From Clavibacter nebraskensis NCPPB 2581 (GTDB lineage: Bacteria; Actinomycetota; Actinomycetes; Actinomycetales; Microbacteriaceae), in NCBI RefSeq assembly GCF_000355695.1, contig NC_020891.1:372001-436000 (forward strand): DNA of 64,000 bases, written 5' to 3'. Under the pieces are notes generated by a model that searched no databases, was not told where the DNA came from, and saw only the letters and a list, made by a program, of their open reading frames with translations. Shown here piece by piece: positions 1-8,932 of the stretch. The stretch's first letter is position 1. Every line of letters starts with the position of its first letter. The translations under genes were made by a program, and so were the position numbers.

Positions 1-1086
1 CCCCGGACGCACGCCGTCCCAGGTGAGCCCGAGCAGGAAGTGGTCGCCCAGGTCGAGCCGGGTGGGCTCCGCGTGCGCCGCGATGTGGAGGGGCGCGCAT
101 CGCGCGAGCCGCTCCACGATGGATGCAGGAGGCCGCTGGACGAGTCGGGGCCCTGCCGTCGTGCTCGCCAGGTCCAGGGTGCGAGGCAGGGACATCGCGC
201 CGCGCCAGGGCGCCGAGGGGATCGCCGCCGCATAGCGCCAGTTGCTCATCCAGCCGAGCATGACCACGGCCGCGTCGGGGGCGTCGGAGAAGGTGACCCC
301 GGCGTAGAAGTCGGTGCCGTGGTCGAGGCGCAGCGGATCCGGTGTCGCCGAGGTGAAGGCACGCCCGTCGAATCGCCCGACGAAGTAGCTCATGGAGGAG
401 CCTCCCGGATCGGATCGGCCGTCCACGGGGTTGGTGCTGAACGTGAGCACCCAGGCGACGTGGTCGGGATCACCGTCGACGGCGAGCGGGAAGAGGTCGG
501 GGCACTCCCAGACGACGCCCTCCTCCCCGTAGGGACCGAAGTCGCTGAGGTGCTCCCACGTGCGGAGGTCCGGGGAGGAGTAGAAGAGGATCCGGCGCTC
601 CTCCGCCTCGACGGCGAGCAGCACCCAACGGGCGGTGCCGTCGTCGTCGGTGACGCGGATGACCTTCGGGTCGCGGAAGGACGAGGTGCCACGATCCAGG
701 ACGGGGTTGTCCGGGTCCGGCCTCCAGGTCATGCCGCCGTCGGTGCTCGTGGCCCGGGACTGCGCTTGGTGGCCGTCGTCGTAGGCGCTCGTGTACAGGG
801 CGGTCAGCTCGCGCGAGCCGGGAGACGAGACGACGACCGACCCCGAGTAGATCTGCTCGCCGGGACGATGCGGGAGCGCGACGGGGTGCTCGACCCAGCG
901 CTCCAGGTCGGTGCTCGTCGCGTGCCCCCAGCTCATGTTGCCCCAGTCCGCGCCGAGCGGGTTGTACTGGAAGAAGAGGTGCCACAGGCCGTCGTGGTGC
1001 ACGAGGCCGTTGGGGTCGTTCATCCAGTTGCGGCGTGGCGTGAAGTGGAACCGCGGCCGCGGGAGGAGGGTGTCCGGCGCGCTCAA
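1..1086 (-). CDS. GH32 beta-fructosidase (levanase/inulinase/sucrase type), 3' end outside the window
   Basis: Hydrolyses beta-fructofuranosyl bonds in sucrose, levan or inulin. All three GH32 catalytic motifs are visible: WMNDPNG near 1008-1025 (nucleophile Asp), FRDP near 671-682 (transition-state Asp) and WECPDLF near 493-513 (acid/base Glu). There is no ATG upstream. The best start is TTG at 1086, whose TTGA overlaps the stop of the lacI-type gene, so translation is probably coupled; this start is inferred. About 362 residues are inside the window, and the C-terminal beta-sandwich presumably continues beyond position 1. It is the last visible gene of the sugar operon and no signal peptide is seen, so it may act on imported sugar. 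Substrate cannot be fixed from sequence. Confidence 0.9.
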   Translation of the reverse strand, partial: MSAPDTLLPRPRFHFTPRRNWMNDPNGLVHHDGLWHLFFQYNPLGADWGNMSWGHATSTDLERWVEHPVALPHRPGEQIYSGSVVVSSPGSRELTALYTSAYDDGHQAQSRATSTDGGMTWRPDPDNPVLDRGTSSFRDPKVIRVTDDDGTARWVLLAVEAEERRILFYSSPDLRTWEHLSDFGPYGEEGVVWECPDLFPLAVDGDPDHVAWVLTFSTNPVDGRSDPGGSSMSYFVGRFDGRAFTSATPDPLRLDHGTDFYAGVTFSDAPDAAVVMLGWMSNWRYAAAIPSAPWRGAMSLPRTLDLASTTAGPRLVQRPPASIVERLARCAPLHIAAHAEPTRLDLGDHFLLGLTWDGVRPG

Positions 1087-2102
1087 GTCGACGCGCGCGG
1101 GATCGGCGGGCAGGCGATGAGGTGCGGGTGCCCGGGCGACACGGTCTCCAGGCCGAGCAGCACCCGGATGCCGGCCGCGCCGAGCTCGTAGTGCGGCAGC
1201 GCGACGGTCGTCAGGGCCGGGCGCAGATGCGCGGCGATGACGTCCTGGTTGTCGAAGCCCACGACGGCGATGTCCTCGGGGATCCGCAGCCCGTGCTCCC
1301 GCAGCCCGTCGTAGAGGCCCATCGCCACGCGGTCGTTGTGGCAGAACACCCCGGTGGCCTGCGACTCGATGATCGAGCGGACGCTCGCGTAGCCGCCATC
1401 CTGCTGGGGCGTCGCGTCGAACACCAGCGCGGCGTCGAAGTCGATGTTCGCGCCGGCCAGGGCCGATCGGTAGCCCGCGAGCCGCCCGTCGCGCGCGGGG
1501 GAGTCCGTGGTCGTGTTGATGAACGCGATGCGGCGGTGACCGGCGGCGATCAGCTCCTCGGTCGCGGCCCGTCCGCCCTGCTCCTCGTCGGGCACCACGG
1601 CGGGCAGGCCGCTGCCCACGGCGAAGCAGTCCACGAGCACGGCGTCGGTCTGGTGCAGCAGGTCGGGCACGCTGATCTCGCGGTGATACCAGGTCGAGTA
1701 GAGGATGCCCTGCACCTGGTGCTCGAGCATCATCGCGATCGCCTCCTCCTCCACCGCCGCGTCGCCCTCGGTGTTGGCCACGAGGAGGACGTAGCCGTGC
1801 TTCCACGCCTCGTCCTGCGCACCGTGGATGATCTGCCCGGCGAACGGCGTCGTGGCGATGGCGTCCGCGACGAGCCCGATGAACCGGGAGAACCCCTGGC
1901 GCAGGGTCTTCGCCAGCGCGTTCGGCCGGTAGCCGAGGCGGATGACGGCCTCCTGGACTCGCTGTCGGGCGTTCTCGCCGATCCGTGCGCCCGGCTTGTC
2001 GTTGATCACGTGCGACACCGTGGCGACCGACACCCCGGCTTCCTTGGCGACGTCGCGCATGGTCACCGCGCTCGTGCTGCGTCCGTGCTCCGAGGCGCTC
2101 AT
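1083..2102 (-). CDS. LacI-family transcriptional regulator
   Basis: A 339-residue repressor with an N-terminal LacI helix-turn-helix (TMRDVAKEAGVSVATVSHV, about residues 14-32) followed by a periplasmic-binding-protein-like effector domain. The start is ATG 2102, which overlaps the stop of the upstream permease gene (ATGA); an in-frame ATG farther upstream would run through that permease and is rejected. Its place inside the sugar transporter/GH32 operon points to control by a fructose-containing sugar or its phosphate (inference). Likely targets are the two CG-centred inverted elements at 6926-6983, which would make the operon autoregulated. Confidence 0.93.
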   Translation of the reverse strand: MSASEHGRSTSAVTMRDVAKEAGVSVATVSHVINDKPGARIGENARQRVQEAVIRLGYRPNALAKTLRQGFSRFIGLVADAIATTPFAGQIIHGAQDEAWKHGYVLLVANTEGDAAVEEEAIAMMLEHQVQGILYSTWYHREISVPDLLHQTDAVLVDCFAVGSGLPAVVPDEEQGGRAATEELIAAGHRRIAFINTTTDSPARDGRLAGYRSALAGANIDFDAALVFDATPQQDGGYASVRSIIESQATGVFCHNDRVAMGLYDGLREHGLRIPEDIAVVGFDNQDVIAAHLRPALTTVALPHYELGAAGIRVLLGLETVSPGHPHLIACPPIPRAST

Positions 2103-3007
2103 CCCTTGGTCGCCCCGCTCTCGAGGCCCTGGATCATGGCCTTGTTCAGCACGAGGAACACCAGGAGGAGCGGGGTGACCGAGACGCACACCGCGGCGAA
2201 CGTCGCGGTCCAGTCCGTGTTCCCCATCGCGCCGATGTAGTTCTGCAGACCGAGCGGGATCGTCTTCAGCCCGTCGGAGAGCACGAAAGTGTTCGCGAAG
2301 ATGAAGTCGTTCCAGATGAAGATGCTGTTCACCAGGACCACGGTGATGATCGTGTTCGCGGACAGCGGGCACGTGATGCGGAAGAAGATCCGGTACGGGC
2401 CCGCGCCGTCCAGGGACGCCGCCTCGTACATCTCCGCGGGGATGTACTCGTAGAACGAGGAGAACAGGTATACCGCCATCGGCAGCGCGAACGCCGCCAG
2501 CGGGATGATCATCGAGAGGTGCGTGTCCAGGAGACCCACCCGCGAGTAGTCGATGAACAGCGGCACGAGCGCGATCTGCACCGGGACGATGATCCCGAGC
2601 AGGAACAGCGCGCGCACGGCGCGGCTGAACCGGAAGCCCAGCACCTGCAGCGCGAACGCGGCCATCATGCCGGCGACGACGATCACGGCGCTCGCCCCGA
2701 GGGTCACGATCAGGCTGTTGACGATGTTCAGGCCCAGGTCGCCGCCCGCGAAGGCGCGAGCGTAGTTGTCCAGCGTGAACTCCGAGGGGAACGCGAACGG
2801 GTCCCCGCCCGCGAAGTCCGACGCCGTGCGGAAGCTCGTGATGAGGAGCCAGGCGAGCGGGTACACCTGCACGACGAGGATGGCGACGATCGTCACGGTG
2901 AGGAGGGCCCGCCGGACGCGGAGCCGCGGGGAGTACGTCGGGCGCCGACGCGCCGCCCCCGTGCGCGGGAGCCCGTCGGTCCGGTGGTCGAGGGTGGGCG
3001 TGGTCAT
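2099..3007 (-). CDS. Carbohydrate ABC transporter permease (MalG/UgpE type)
   Basis: 302-residue inner-membrane permease with a proline/arginine-rich cytoplasmic N-terminus, then about six membrane helices. The EAA-type loop (YEAASLDGAGPYRIFF) that contacts the ATPase lies two thirds of the way along. The start is ATG 3007, overlapping the stop of the preceding permease (ATGA). It pairs with the gene at 3004-4020 and the binding protein at 4013-5353. No ATPase gene is seen here, so the importer probably uses a shared MsiK-like ATPase encoded elsewhere, as is usual for actinobacterial sugar importers. Confidence 0.93.
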   Translation of the reverse strand: MTTPTLDHRTDGLPRTGAARRRPTYSPRLRVRRALLTVTIVAILVVQVYPLAWLLITSFRTASDFAGGDPFAFPSEFTLDNYARAFAGGDLGLNIVNSLIVTLGASAVIVVAGMMAAFALQVLGFRFSRAVRALFLLGIIVPVQIALVPLFIDYSRVGLLDTHLSMIIPLAAFALPMAVYLFSSFYEYIPAEMYEAASLDGAGPYRIFFRITCPLSANTIITVVLVNSIFIWNDFIFANTFVLSDGLKTIPLGLQNYIGAMGNTDWTATFAAVCVSVTPLLLVFLVLNKAMIQGLESGATKG

Positions 3008-4020
3008 GAGTCGTCCCTTCGACGCAGGAGCAGGAAGATGATGCCGACGGCCACGAGGCACTCGACGACGATGAAGACGGAGACGGTGCTCGCGTACCCG
3101 TAGTCGGTGTGCACGAAGGCCGTCTTGTACATGTAGGTGGTGAGCAGCTCCGACGACTGGCCGGGGCCGCCGTTCGTCAGCAGGTAGGGGATGTCGAAGC
3201 CGCGCAGGGCGAAGGTGGTCGCCATGATCGTCGTCGTGGTCCACACCGGGCGGATGTACGGGAACCGGACCCTCCAGAACAGCTGCCACCAGGTCGCGCC
3301 GTCGAGGCGCGCCGCCTCCTCGAGCTCACGCGGCACGGCGAGGAGCGCGGCGTAGATGATGAGCATGTAGAGGCCGGTGAAGCGCCACCCCTCGGGCACG
3401 GAGACCGCGGCGAGGACGGTGGACACGTTCGACAGCCACGCCGTCTCCAGCGAGCCGAGCCCGACGAAGCCCAGGGCCTGGTTGAGCAGGCCCGCCGGAT
3501 CGAGGGAGTAGATGCGCTGGAAGAGGATCGCGATGGCCACGGTCGAGATGACCGCGGGGAGCAGGTACAGCGTCTTCACCAGCTCGCGGGCGCGGGGCAG
3601 CGCGCTCACCAGGCTCGCGACGATGAGCGCACCGCCCAGCTGCAGCACCAGGCAGATGGCCAGGTACGCGAGCGCGTTCCCGAACGACGTCCAGAAGACG
3701 TCGTCGCGGGTCAGCATCTTCACGTAGTTGTCGAGCCCGACGAACCTCATGTCGGTGATGCCGTCCCAGCGGAAGAAGCTGAGCACCAGCGACTGGCCGA
3801 TCGGGAGGAGCACGGCGAAGCCGTAGACGACGAGCGGCGGCAGGAGGAACACGAGGACGGACAGTCGTGATCGGCGCGGGAGCATCGACCCCGGCGCCGG
3901 CGCCGGCGCGCGTCGGGGGACTCGCGCCGCGACCTCGCGGGCGGCGGCGGCGGCAGGTCGATCCCCGGTGTTGTCGGCGACCGGTCCCCCGGCCGCAGCC
4001 CTCTCGACGAGGTCAGTCAT
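3004..4020 (-). CDS. Carbohydrate ABC transporter permease (MalF/UgpA type)
   Basis: 338-residue permease. After an Ala/Pro-rich cytoplasmic N-terminus of about 50 residues come six predicted membrane helices, with the EAA loop LEEAARLDGATWWQLFWRV near residues 235-253. ATG 4020 overlaps the end of the binding-protein gene by 8 bp, and its stop overlaps the next permease start (ATGA). It forms the heterodimeric channel with the downstream permease. Confidence 0.93.
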   Translation of the reverse strand: MTDLVERAAAGGPVADNTGDRPAAAAAREVAARVPRRAPAPAPGSMLPRRSRLSVLVFLLPPLVVYGFAVLLPIGQSLVLSFFRWDGITDMRFVGLDNYVKMLTRDDVFWTSFGNALAYLAICLVLQLGGALIVASLVSALPRARELVKTLYLLPAVISTVAIAILFQRIYSLDPAGLLNQALGFVGLGSLETAWLSNVSTVLAAVSVPEGWRFTGLYMLIIYAALLAVPRELEEAARLDGATWWQLFWRVRFPYIRPVWTTTTIMATTFALRGFDIPYLLTNGGPGQSSELLTTYMYKTAFVHTDYGYASTVSVFIVVECLVAVGIIFLLLRRRDDS

Positions 4021-5353
4021 CGCTGTTCTCCGTGAGGGAGGCGTCCATGGTCTCGATGAAGGCGTCCGGGGTGATGTCGCCCTGGACGAGGAGCGTCAGC
4101 TCCTGCTGCAGGCGCGTGTTCGTGGCCGGGTCGAGCTGCGTGTCCCACGGCATCGCGATGGTGCTGCCGAGCCCGTCCGCCTGCGCCACGGCCCGCGAGT
4201 ACAGCGGCGTCGCGTCCGTCGGGATCGCTGTGGTCGCCGTCGTCGTGGGAGAGAGGGCGCCGGTCGCCGCGTAGAGCTCGGGGTAGCGCTGGAGCGCGAA
4301 GGCGAGGAAGTCGCGCACCAGCGGGTCGTAGGTCCGGGAGTTCACCGCCATGCCGATCCCCGATGGCGCCATGTACTCGTCCGCGTCGGTCACTGCGCCG
4401 TCGATCGTCGGCAGCGTGAAGTAGTCGACCGCGCCGCGCACGCTCGGGTCGAGGGCGTCCGTGGCGAGGTTCGCGAGCTCCCACGTGCCGATGTTGTAGA
4501 TCGCGGCCTTCCCGGAGGTGAACTGGGCCTGCGCGTCGGCGTACCCGGTCGCGGAGAAGCCGTCCTGGAAGCAGCCGGCCTTGCCGAGCGAGGACAGCCA
4601 CTCCGCGGCCTTGCGACCGGCGGGATCCGCGAACGACGCCTTGCCGGACTTGAGGTCCTTCAGGTACTGCGGTCCCGCCATGCGGAACGGGTAGTAGGCC
4701 ATGTAGCGCTCGAGCGGCCACTGGTCCTGGCCGTCCAGCGCGATCGGGGTGATGCCCTTCGCGCGTAGCGCCTCGCACATGGCGGGGAAGTCGTCGAGGG
4801 TCGCCGGGATGTCCACGCCCGCCTGCCTCAGGAGGTCGGAGTTGTACCAGAAGAACTCCATCTGGAACTCGAACGGGACCATGCGCAGGGATCCGTCGTC
4901 GAAGCGCTGGTAGTCGAGGGCCGCCGTGCGGTATTCGTCGGCCACGCCGAGGTCGGTGAGGAGCGCGTCGACGTCCATCATCCGGCCCTGCGAGGCGAGC
5001 TTCTGCGCGAACGGGGTCGCGTCCGTGTCGAACAGCTCCGGCAGCTTGTTCGCCGCCGCGAGGGTCTCGTACTTCTGGATGTAGGAGGGGCGGTCCGGTG
5101 TGGTGATGAGGTTGAGGGAGAAGCCGGGGTGGTCGGCGGCGTACTCGTCCGCGATCTTCTCCATCGTGGTGATGACCCCGCCGTCGGCGGGGCGCGAGAG
5201 GAGCCAGGAGATCTGGCGCGGGACGATCTCCCCCTCCGGGTGGACGTCCTGCGGATCGGCACCGGAGGTGGCGCCGGCGCAGCCGGTGATCAGCAGGGCG
5301 ACGGCGGCGGTCGCGGCGGCCAGTGACGAGGCCCTGCGGCGTGAGGTGGGCAT
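4013..5353 (-). CDS. Sugar ABC transporter substrate-binding lipoprotein (family 1)
   Basis: Extracellular solute-binding protein of about 446 residues. The N-terminus has an Arg-rich n-region, a hydrophobic core and lipobox LITGC with Cys25, so it is a membrane-anchored lipoprotein. I chose ATG 5353 over the in-frame ATG 5368 because GGAG sits 9 nt upstream of 5353. The rest matches family 1 binding proteins for oligosaccharides. It is the first transporter gene, 78 bp after the GH32-like gene, and overlaps the next permease by 8 bp. The ligand is probably a fructo-oligosaccharide or sucrose, inferred from the two GH32 genes. Confidence 0.9.
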   Translation of the reverse strand: MPTSRRRASSLAAATAAVALLITGCAGATSGADPQDVHPEGEIVPRQISWLLSRPADGGVITTMEKIADEYAADHPGFSLNLITTPDRPSYIQKYETLAAANKLPELFDTDATPFAQKLASQGRMMDVDALLTDLGVADEYRTAALDYQRFDDGSLRMVPFEFQMEFFWYNSDLLRQAGVDIPATLDDFPAMCEALRAKGITPIALDGQDQWPLERYMAYYPFRMAGPQYLKDLKSGKASFADPAGRKAAEWLSSLGKAGCFQDGFSATGYADAQAQFTSGKAAIYNIGTWELANLATDALDPSVRGAVDYFTLPTIDGAVTDADEYMAPSGIGMAVNSRTYDPLVRDFLAFALQRYPELYAATGALSPTTTATTAIPTDATPLYSRAVAQADGLGSTIAMPWDTQLDPATNTRLQQELTLLVQGDITPDAFIETMDASLTENSDD

Positions 5354-5431
5354 GGGTGAGGTCTCCATCGACTCGGTGGTGGGTGGTGCTGCGGGTGGGG
5401 TGCGGGAATGCGGGTGAGGGGGCGTGCAGGG

Positions 5432-6910
5432 TCAGCGGGTGGAGGCGAGGAGCTCGCGGTCGGGTGCTGCGGCGGGCGCGGCGTCGCTCTCGCGGGAGGA
5501 GAGGGCGGTGGTGAGGAACGTGACGCGTCCCTCGCCGACGAACACGCCGACGCGGCCGGCGGTGCGGTCGTAGAGGCGCGTGCTCAGCACGACGGCGTCG
5601 TCGACCGTGGCGATCAGGAGGTCGCCGTCGACGATCACCTCGAGCGCGTGCACGCCGGGGTCCAGGCGGCAGGGGCGTTCGAGCTCCACCGCGAAGGGCA
5701 CGTCGCCGGAGATCTGCCACTGCTCCGTCCCCGTGCTCCGACGGGGCCACCGGTCCATCACGAGCCGGTGCCGCTTGGGCTCGAGGCGCACGATGTACGC
5801 CTCGTCCCCGTCGTCGCTGGCCCGCAGGAGCACGCCGCACTCGGTCGTCGCCCCCTGGATGTCCATCGTGGTGACCAGGCGGAACGACGCAGGCGCGTCG
5901 GCACCCACGAGCGCATGGGCGTACCCGTCCGGTGCGTCGAGGGAGGTCGGCGCGTCCCATATCGAGGCCTCCGGACGGTCGAAGGTGTCCCGCAGCTCCG
6001 CGGTGGGATGGAACGCGAGGGTCCCGTCCTCCCGCTGCTCGGCCTCCACCACCGACAGGGTTCCGGCCCACTGCCAGCGGCCGTCGTCGTGTGAGCCCTC
6101 GCGGCTCGCGATCCAACCGAAAAAGAAGCGCCGGCCCTCGCGCTCCGCCGACTTCGCGGCGTAGAACGCACGCCCGTCGATCGTGTCGTGCTCAGGGACG
6201 ATCCACGGACCGTGGAGATCGCGGGACATCCGGTAGCGGGTGGTGAACGCGTCGCTGAATTCCGAGGACACGAGGTACCACCAGCCTCCCCATCGGAAGA
6301 CCTCCGGGCACTCGTGGGCGATGTACCGGCGGGGGTCCCAGAAGGGCTCGTCCGGGGTCCAGGTGGCGAGGTCGCGTGAGGTGCACTGGGCGATCACGCC
6401 CCGCCGCCGCGGAGCGCCGTCCATGTGGCGGGCCGTGATGAGCATCCGCCACAGGCCGGCCTCCTCGTCGCGGAAGACGAAGGGATCGCGCCAGTCGGCC
6501 GACTCGTAGCCGTCGGTGGCGCCGAACGTGTGCTGCGGATGCTTCGTCCAGGAGGTCATGCCGTCGTCGCTCGTCGCGTGCATCACGAGCTGCAAAGGCA
6601 GCCCGTCCTCGCCGACGCGCTCCGGGTTCTGGCCCGTGTAGAAGAGGTGGTGCACGCCGGCGCCGTCCAGGACGACGCTGCCCGTGTAGACGTTGAAGTC
6701 GGCGGCCGACGCGCCGCCGGACTCCAGCGCGACGCCCCGGTCGGCGAAGTCGACGAGGTCCGTCGTGGTGAGGCGGTGCCACGGCATGCCCTCCTTGGGC
6801 TGCGCGCGCGTCTCGTGGAGGTAGAAGAGGTGGAAGACGCCACCCTCTTGCCAGGGGATCAGGTCCCCGACCCAGGCATCGGTGGGTTGGTGGAAGCCTC
6901 GCTGGTGCAT
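5432..6910 (-). CDS. GH32-like glycoside hydrolase, first gene of the sugar operon
   Basis: 492 residues. A five-bladed GH32/GH68-type catalytic domain is suggested by Asp16 in VGDLIPW (replacing the usual WMNDPNG block), RDP at residues 141-143 and HECPEVF with Glu200. The C-terminal part (about 310-480) looks like the GH32 beta-sandwich. No signal peptide is seen, so it is probably cytoplasmic. ATG 6910 has GGAG at suitable spacing. The altered first motif places it away from classical sucrases; fructan-oligosaccharide hydrolase or fructosyltransferase activity are alternatives. It is the promoter-proximal gene, directly downstream of the LacI-type operator candidates. Confidence 0.85.
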   Translation of the reverse strand: MHQRGFHQPTDAWVGDLIPWQEGGVFHLFYLHETRAQPKEGMPWHRLTTTDLVDFADRGVALESGGASAADFNVYTGSVVLDGAGVHHLFYTGQNPERVGEDGLPLQLVMHATSDDGMTSWTKHPQHTFGATDGYESADWRDPFVFRDEEAGLWRMLITARHMDGAPRRRGVIAQCTSRDLATWTPDEPFWDPRRYIAHECPEVFRWGGWWYLVSSEFSDAFTTRYRMSRDLHGPWIVPEHDTIDGRAFYAAKSAEREGRRFFFGWIASREGSHDDGRWQWAGTLSVVEAEQREDGTLAFHPTAELRDTFDRPEASIWDAPTSLDAPDGYAHALVGADAPASFRLVTTMDIQGATTECGVLLRASDDGDEAYIVRLEPKRHRLVMDRWPRRSTGTEQWQISGDVPFAVELERPCRLDPGVHALEVIVDGDLLIATVDDAVVLSTRLYDRTAGRVGVFVGEGRVTFLTTALSSRESDAAPAAAPDRELLASTR

Positions 6911-6925
6911 ATCACTCCGTCGTGA

Positions 6926-6983
6926 TGATTAATCGGTTATCCAGACCCAAGCACACTTGCGGTGCGTGATCAACCGTTTAATC
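6926..6983. promoter_or_regulatory. Paired LacI-type operators upstream of the fructan/sugar operon
   Basis: Two related elements face each other in the gap before the GH32-like start: TGATTAATCGGTTA at 6926-6939 and GATCAACCGTTTAATC at 6968-6983. Read on opposite strands they share AACCG(A/T)TTAATCA. A CG-centred imperfect palindrome is typical of LacI-family operators. They lie about 40 bp centre to centre, and the operon encodes its own LacI regulator. No confident -35/-10 pair was found. Binding is inferred. Confidence 0.6.
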
Positions 6984-7039
6984 AGATTCGGCGCGACCGA
7001 TTCGACGGGCCCTCGCGTCGGCGCCCGGGGAGCGGGGCC

Positions 7040-7402
7040 CTACGGCCGCTCGTCCACCACGCCCACGAACCGGCTGCCGATCCCGTCGACCTCGCGGCGG
7101 GCGAGGCCGAGCGCGGGCTCGGGGAGCTCGTCGGGGGAGTGGCGCTCGCAGGAGAGGTAGGAGAACTCCGGCCACCACTTCTTCGGGCGCACGGCCTCGG
7201 TGAAGCCGCAGACCTCGCACGTCAGCTGCACCCAGACGGGCCGCTTGCCGGTGGAGTTGGCGCGGGACTGCGCGAGCCAGGCGGGCGGATCCTGGTCCAT
7301 CGCGGCGATCTCGGACTCGGGGACGCGCCCCGGGATGCCGTGGCGCGTGGCCATCTCCAGCGGGATGCCCAGCCGCAGCGCGGCCTCTCGTCTCGTGATC
7401 AT
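7040..7402 (-). CDS. Conserved hypothetical protein, DUF5997-like, with a Cys cluster
   Basis: 120 residues starting at ATG 7402 (MITRREAALRLGIP). The N-terminus resembles a short MerR/excisionase-like helix-turn-helix. The middle carries LTCEVCGFTE, then KKWWPEF and SCERH, so CxxC plus C/H could bind zinc. It resembles an uncharacterised actinobacterial family (I believe DUF5997). It is divergent from ohrR, sharing an 88-bp intergenic region. Function unknown. Confidence 0.7.
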   Translation of the reverse strand: MITRREAALRLGIPLEMATRHGIPGRVPESEIAAMDQDPPAWLAQSRANSTGKRPVWVQLTCEVCGFTEAVRPKKWWPEFSYLSCERHSPDELPEPALGLARREVDGIGSRFVGVVDERP

Positions 7403-7490
7403 GTCGCTCCAGGGTACGCGGCGGCGTGCGCGGCCTGAGCATCGGCCGAGATGGATTGCGCACAACCTTGTTCCGTGGCAGGGTCGGAGC
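7403..7490. promoter_or_regulatory. Divergent promoter region with candidate OhrR operator
   Basis: Between the DUF5997-like gene and ohrR. TTG-CGCA-CAA at 7456-7465 is a short inverted element about 25 bp before the ohrR start and could be part of an OhrR site. The arms are only 3 bp, so this is weak. OhrR/MarR regulators usually bind their own promoter. Confidence 0.3.
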
Positions 7491-8027
7491 ATGACCGGAA
7501 CCGAGAGCTGCCCGCCCGTCGACGAGACCGCGCCCCGCGCGCGCATCGCCGACGAGCTCGTCTGCTTCTCGCTCTACACGGCATCGCGATCCACGACCCA
7601 GGCGTACCGCGCGCTCCTCGCACCGTGGGGCCTCACCTACCCGCAGTACCTCGTGCTGGTGCTGCTGTGGTCGGGCGACGACCGCACGGTCACCGAGCTC
7701 GGGCAGCAGCTCGACCTCGACTCGGGCACGCTGTCGCCGCTGCTCGCGCGGATGGAGGAGGCCGGCTTCATCACGCGGCGTCGCATCTCCGCCGACCAGC
7801 GCGTGGTCACGGTCTCGCTCGCCGAGCGCGGCCGCACCGTGCGGGCCGAGCTCGCGCACGTGCCCGCGGCCATCATCCGCGGCATGGGCCTCGACCTCGA
7901 CCGCGCGCGCCAGCTGCTCGCGACCCTGCACCTACTGACCGCGGGCATGCAGGACGCCACGGCCGAGGCGCTCGCGCACCCCGCGACACGGCCGGCCGAG
8001 GCGTCGGCGCGCACCCGCACCGCCTGA
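7491..8027 (+). CDS. ohrR: OhrR, organic hydroperoxide-sensing MarR-family repressor
   Basis: 178 residues. The conserved peroxide-sensing cysteine is Cys25 in ELVCFSLYTASRSTTQAYR, the signature of OhrR rather than generic MarR. A winged helix follows (TVTELGQQLDLDSGTLSPLL, then the wing ISADQRVV). Start is ATG 7491, with GGAG immediately upstream (GGAGC-ATG, close spacing); the reading frame stays open upstream but without plausible signals. ohr follows 61 bp downstream, so this is the standard repressor-enzyme pair induced by organic peroxides. Confidence 0.93.
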   Translation: MTGTESCPPVDETAPRARIADELVCFSLYTASRSTTQAYRALLAPWGLTYPQYLVLVLLWSGDDRTVTELGQQLDLDSGTLSPLLARMEEAGFITRRRISADQRVVTVSLAERGRTVRAELAHVPAAIIRGMGLDLDRARQLLATLHLLTAGMQDATAEALAHPATRPAEASARTRTA

Positions 8028-8088
8028 TCCGCACCACCCCATCCCCACCCACGGCCGCCACGAGCGGCCACGAACGGAAGGAACCGAC

Positions 8089-8511
8089 ATGGACGCCCTC
8101 TACACCGCCGAGGCCCTCGCCACGGGAGCCGGCCGCGACGGCCGCGTGGCCGTCAGCGACAGCGACCTCGCGCTCGACCTCTCCATCCCCAAGGCCATGG
8201 GCGGATCCGGCGAGGGCGCGAACCCCGAGCAGCTCTTCGCCGCCGGCTACGCCGCGTGCTTCCACTCCGCGCTGCAGGGCGTCGCCCGCGCGCGCAAGGT
8301 GAAGATCGCCGACTCGAGCGTGGGAAGCCGCGTGAGCATCGGATCCAACGGGCAGGGCGGCTACCAGCTCGCCGTGCACCTCGAGGTCGTCATCCCCGGG
8401 GTCGAGCACGACCTCGCGCAGGAGCTCGCCGACCAGGCGCACCAGGTCTGCCCGTACTCGAACGCGACCCGCGGCAACATCGAGGTCGTCGTCACGGTCT
8501 CGGACGACTGA
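8089..8511 (+). CDS. ohr: Ohr, organic hydroperoxide resistance protein
   Basis: 140 residues, the full length of the OsmC/Ohr family. Reactive Cys57 (YAACFHSAL) and resolving Cys121 (QVCPYSNATRGN) are both present. Ohr is a dithiol peroxidase that reduces fatty-acid and other organic hydroperoxides in the cytoplasm. GGAAGGAACCGAC precedes the ATG as ribosome-binding site. The stop overlaps the next start (TGATG). Confidence 0.95.
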   Translation: MDALYTAEALATGAGRDGRVAVSDSDLALDLSIPKAMGGSGEGANPEQLFAAGYAACFHSALQGVARARKVKIADSSVGSRVSIGSNGQGGYQLAVHLEVVIPGVEHDLAQELADQAHQVCPYSNATRGNIEVVVTVSDD

Positions 8512-8918
8512 TGGCCGGCGTCGCCCGCACGTCCTTCCCGCGCACCGCCGCCCGCGTGGTGCTCGGCTCGTTCCTCGCGTTCGCCGGGGTCACGCACCTC
8601 ACGGTGGCGCGCGAGGAGTTCCGCGCGCAGGTCCCGAAGTCGCTGCCGGTGCCCGAGGACGTGACCGTCGTCGGATCCGGCATCGTCGAGATCACGCTCG
8701 GCTCGGCCCTGCTGTTCGCGCGCTCGCGCCGCGGCTTCGCGGGCTGGGCGGCCGCCGCGTTCTTCACGGCGATCTTCCCGGGCAACATCGCGCAGTACGT
8801 GCACAAGCGCGACGGCTTCGGCCTCGACACCGACGGCAAGCGCCTCGGCCGCCTGTTCTTCCAGCCGGTGCTCATCGCGGTGGCGCTGTGGTCGACGGGT
8901 GCGCTGCGGAAGCGCTGA
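8511..8918 (+). CDS. DoxX-like small membrane protein
   Basis: 135 residues with about four hydrophobic segments (VVLGSFLAFAGVTHL, VGSGIVEITLGSALLFA, FAGWAAAAFFTAIFPGNIA, FFQPVLIAVALW). This resembles the DoxX family and the conserved FPGNIAQY segment of its members. Translation is probably coupled to ohr through TGATG at 8509-8513, so a role in oxidative-stress membrane physiology is possible but unproven. Confidence 0.8.
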   Translation: MAGVARTSFPRTAARVVLGSFLAFAGVTHLTVAREEFRAQVPKSLPVPEDVTVVGSGIVEITLGSALLFARSRRGFAGWAAAAFFTAIFPGNIAQYVHKRDGFGLDTDGKRLGRLFFQPVLIAVALWSTGALRKR

Positions 8919-8932
8919 TCCGCTTGCTCCGC

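Noticed and set aside
40-1191. Long plus-strand open frame across the GH32 gene
   Set aside because: It is the GC-driven shadow of the minus-strand GH32 gene, which carries all three catalytic motifs.
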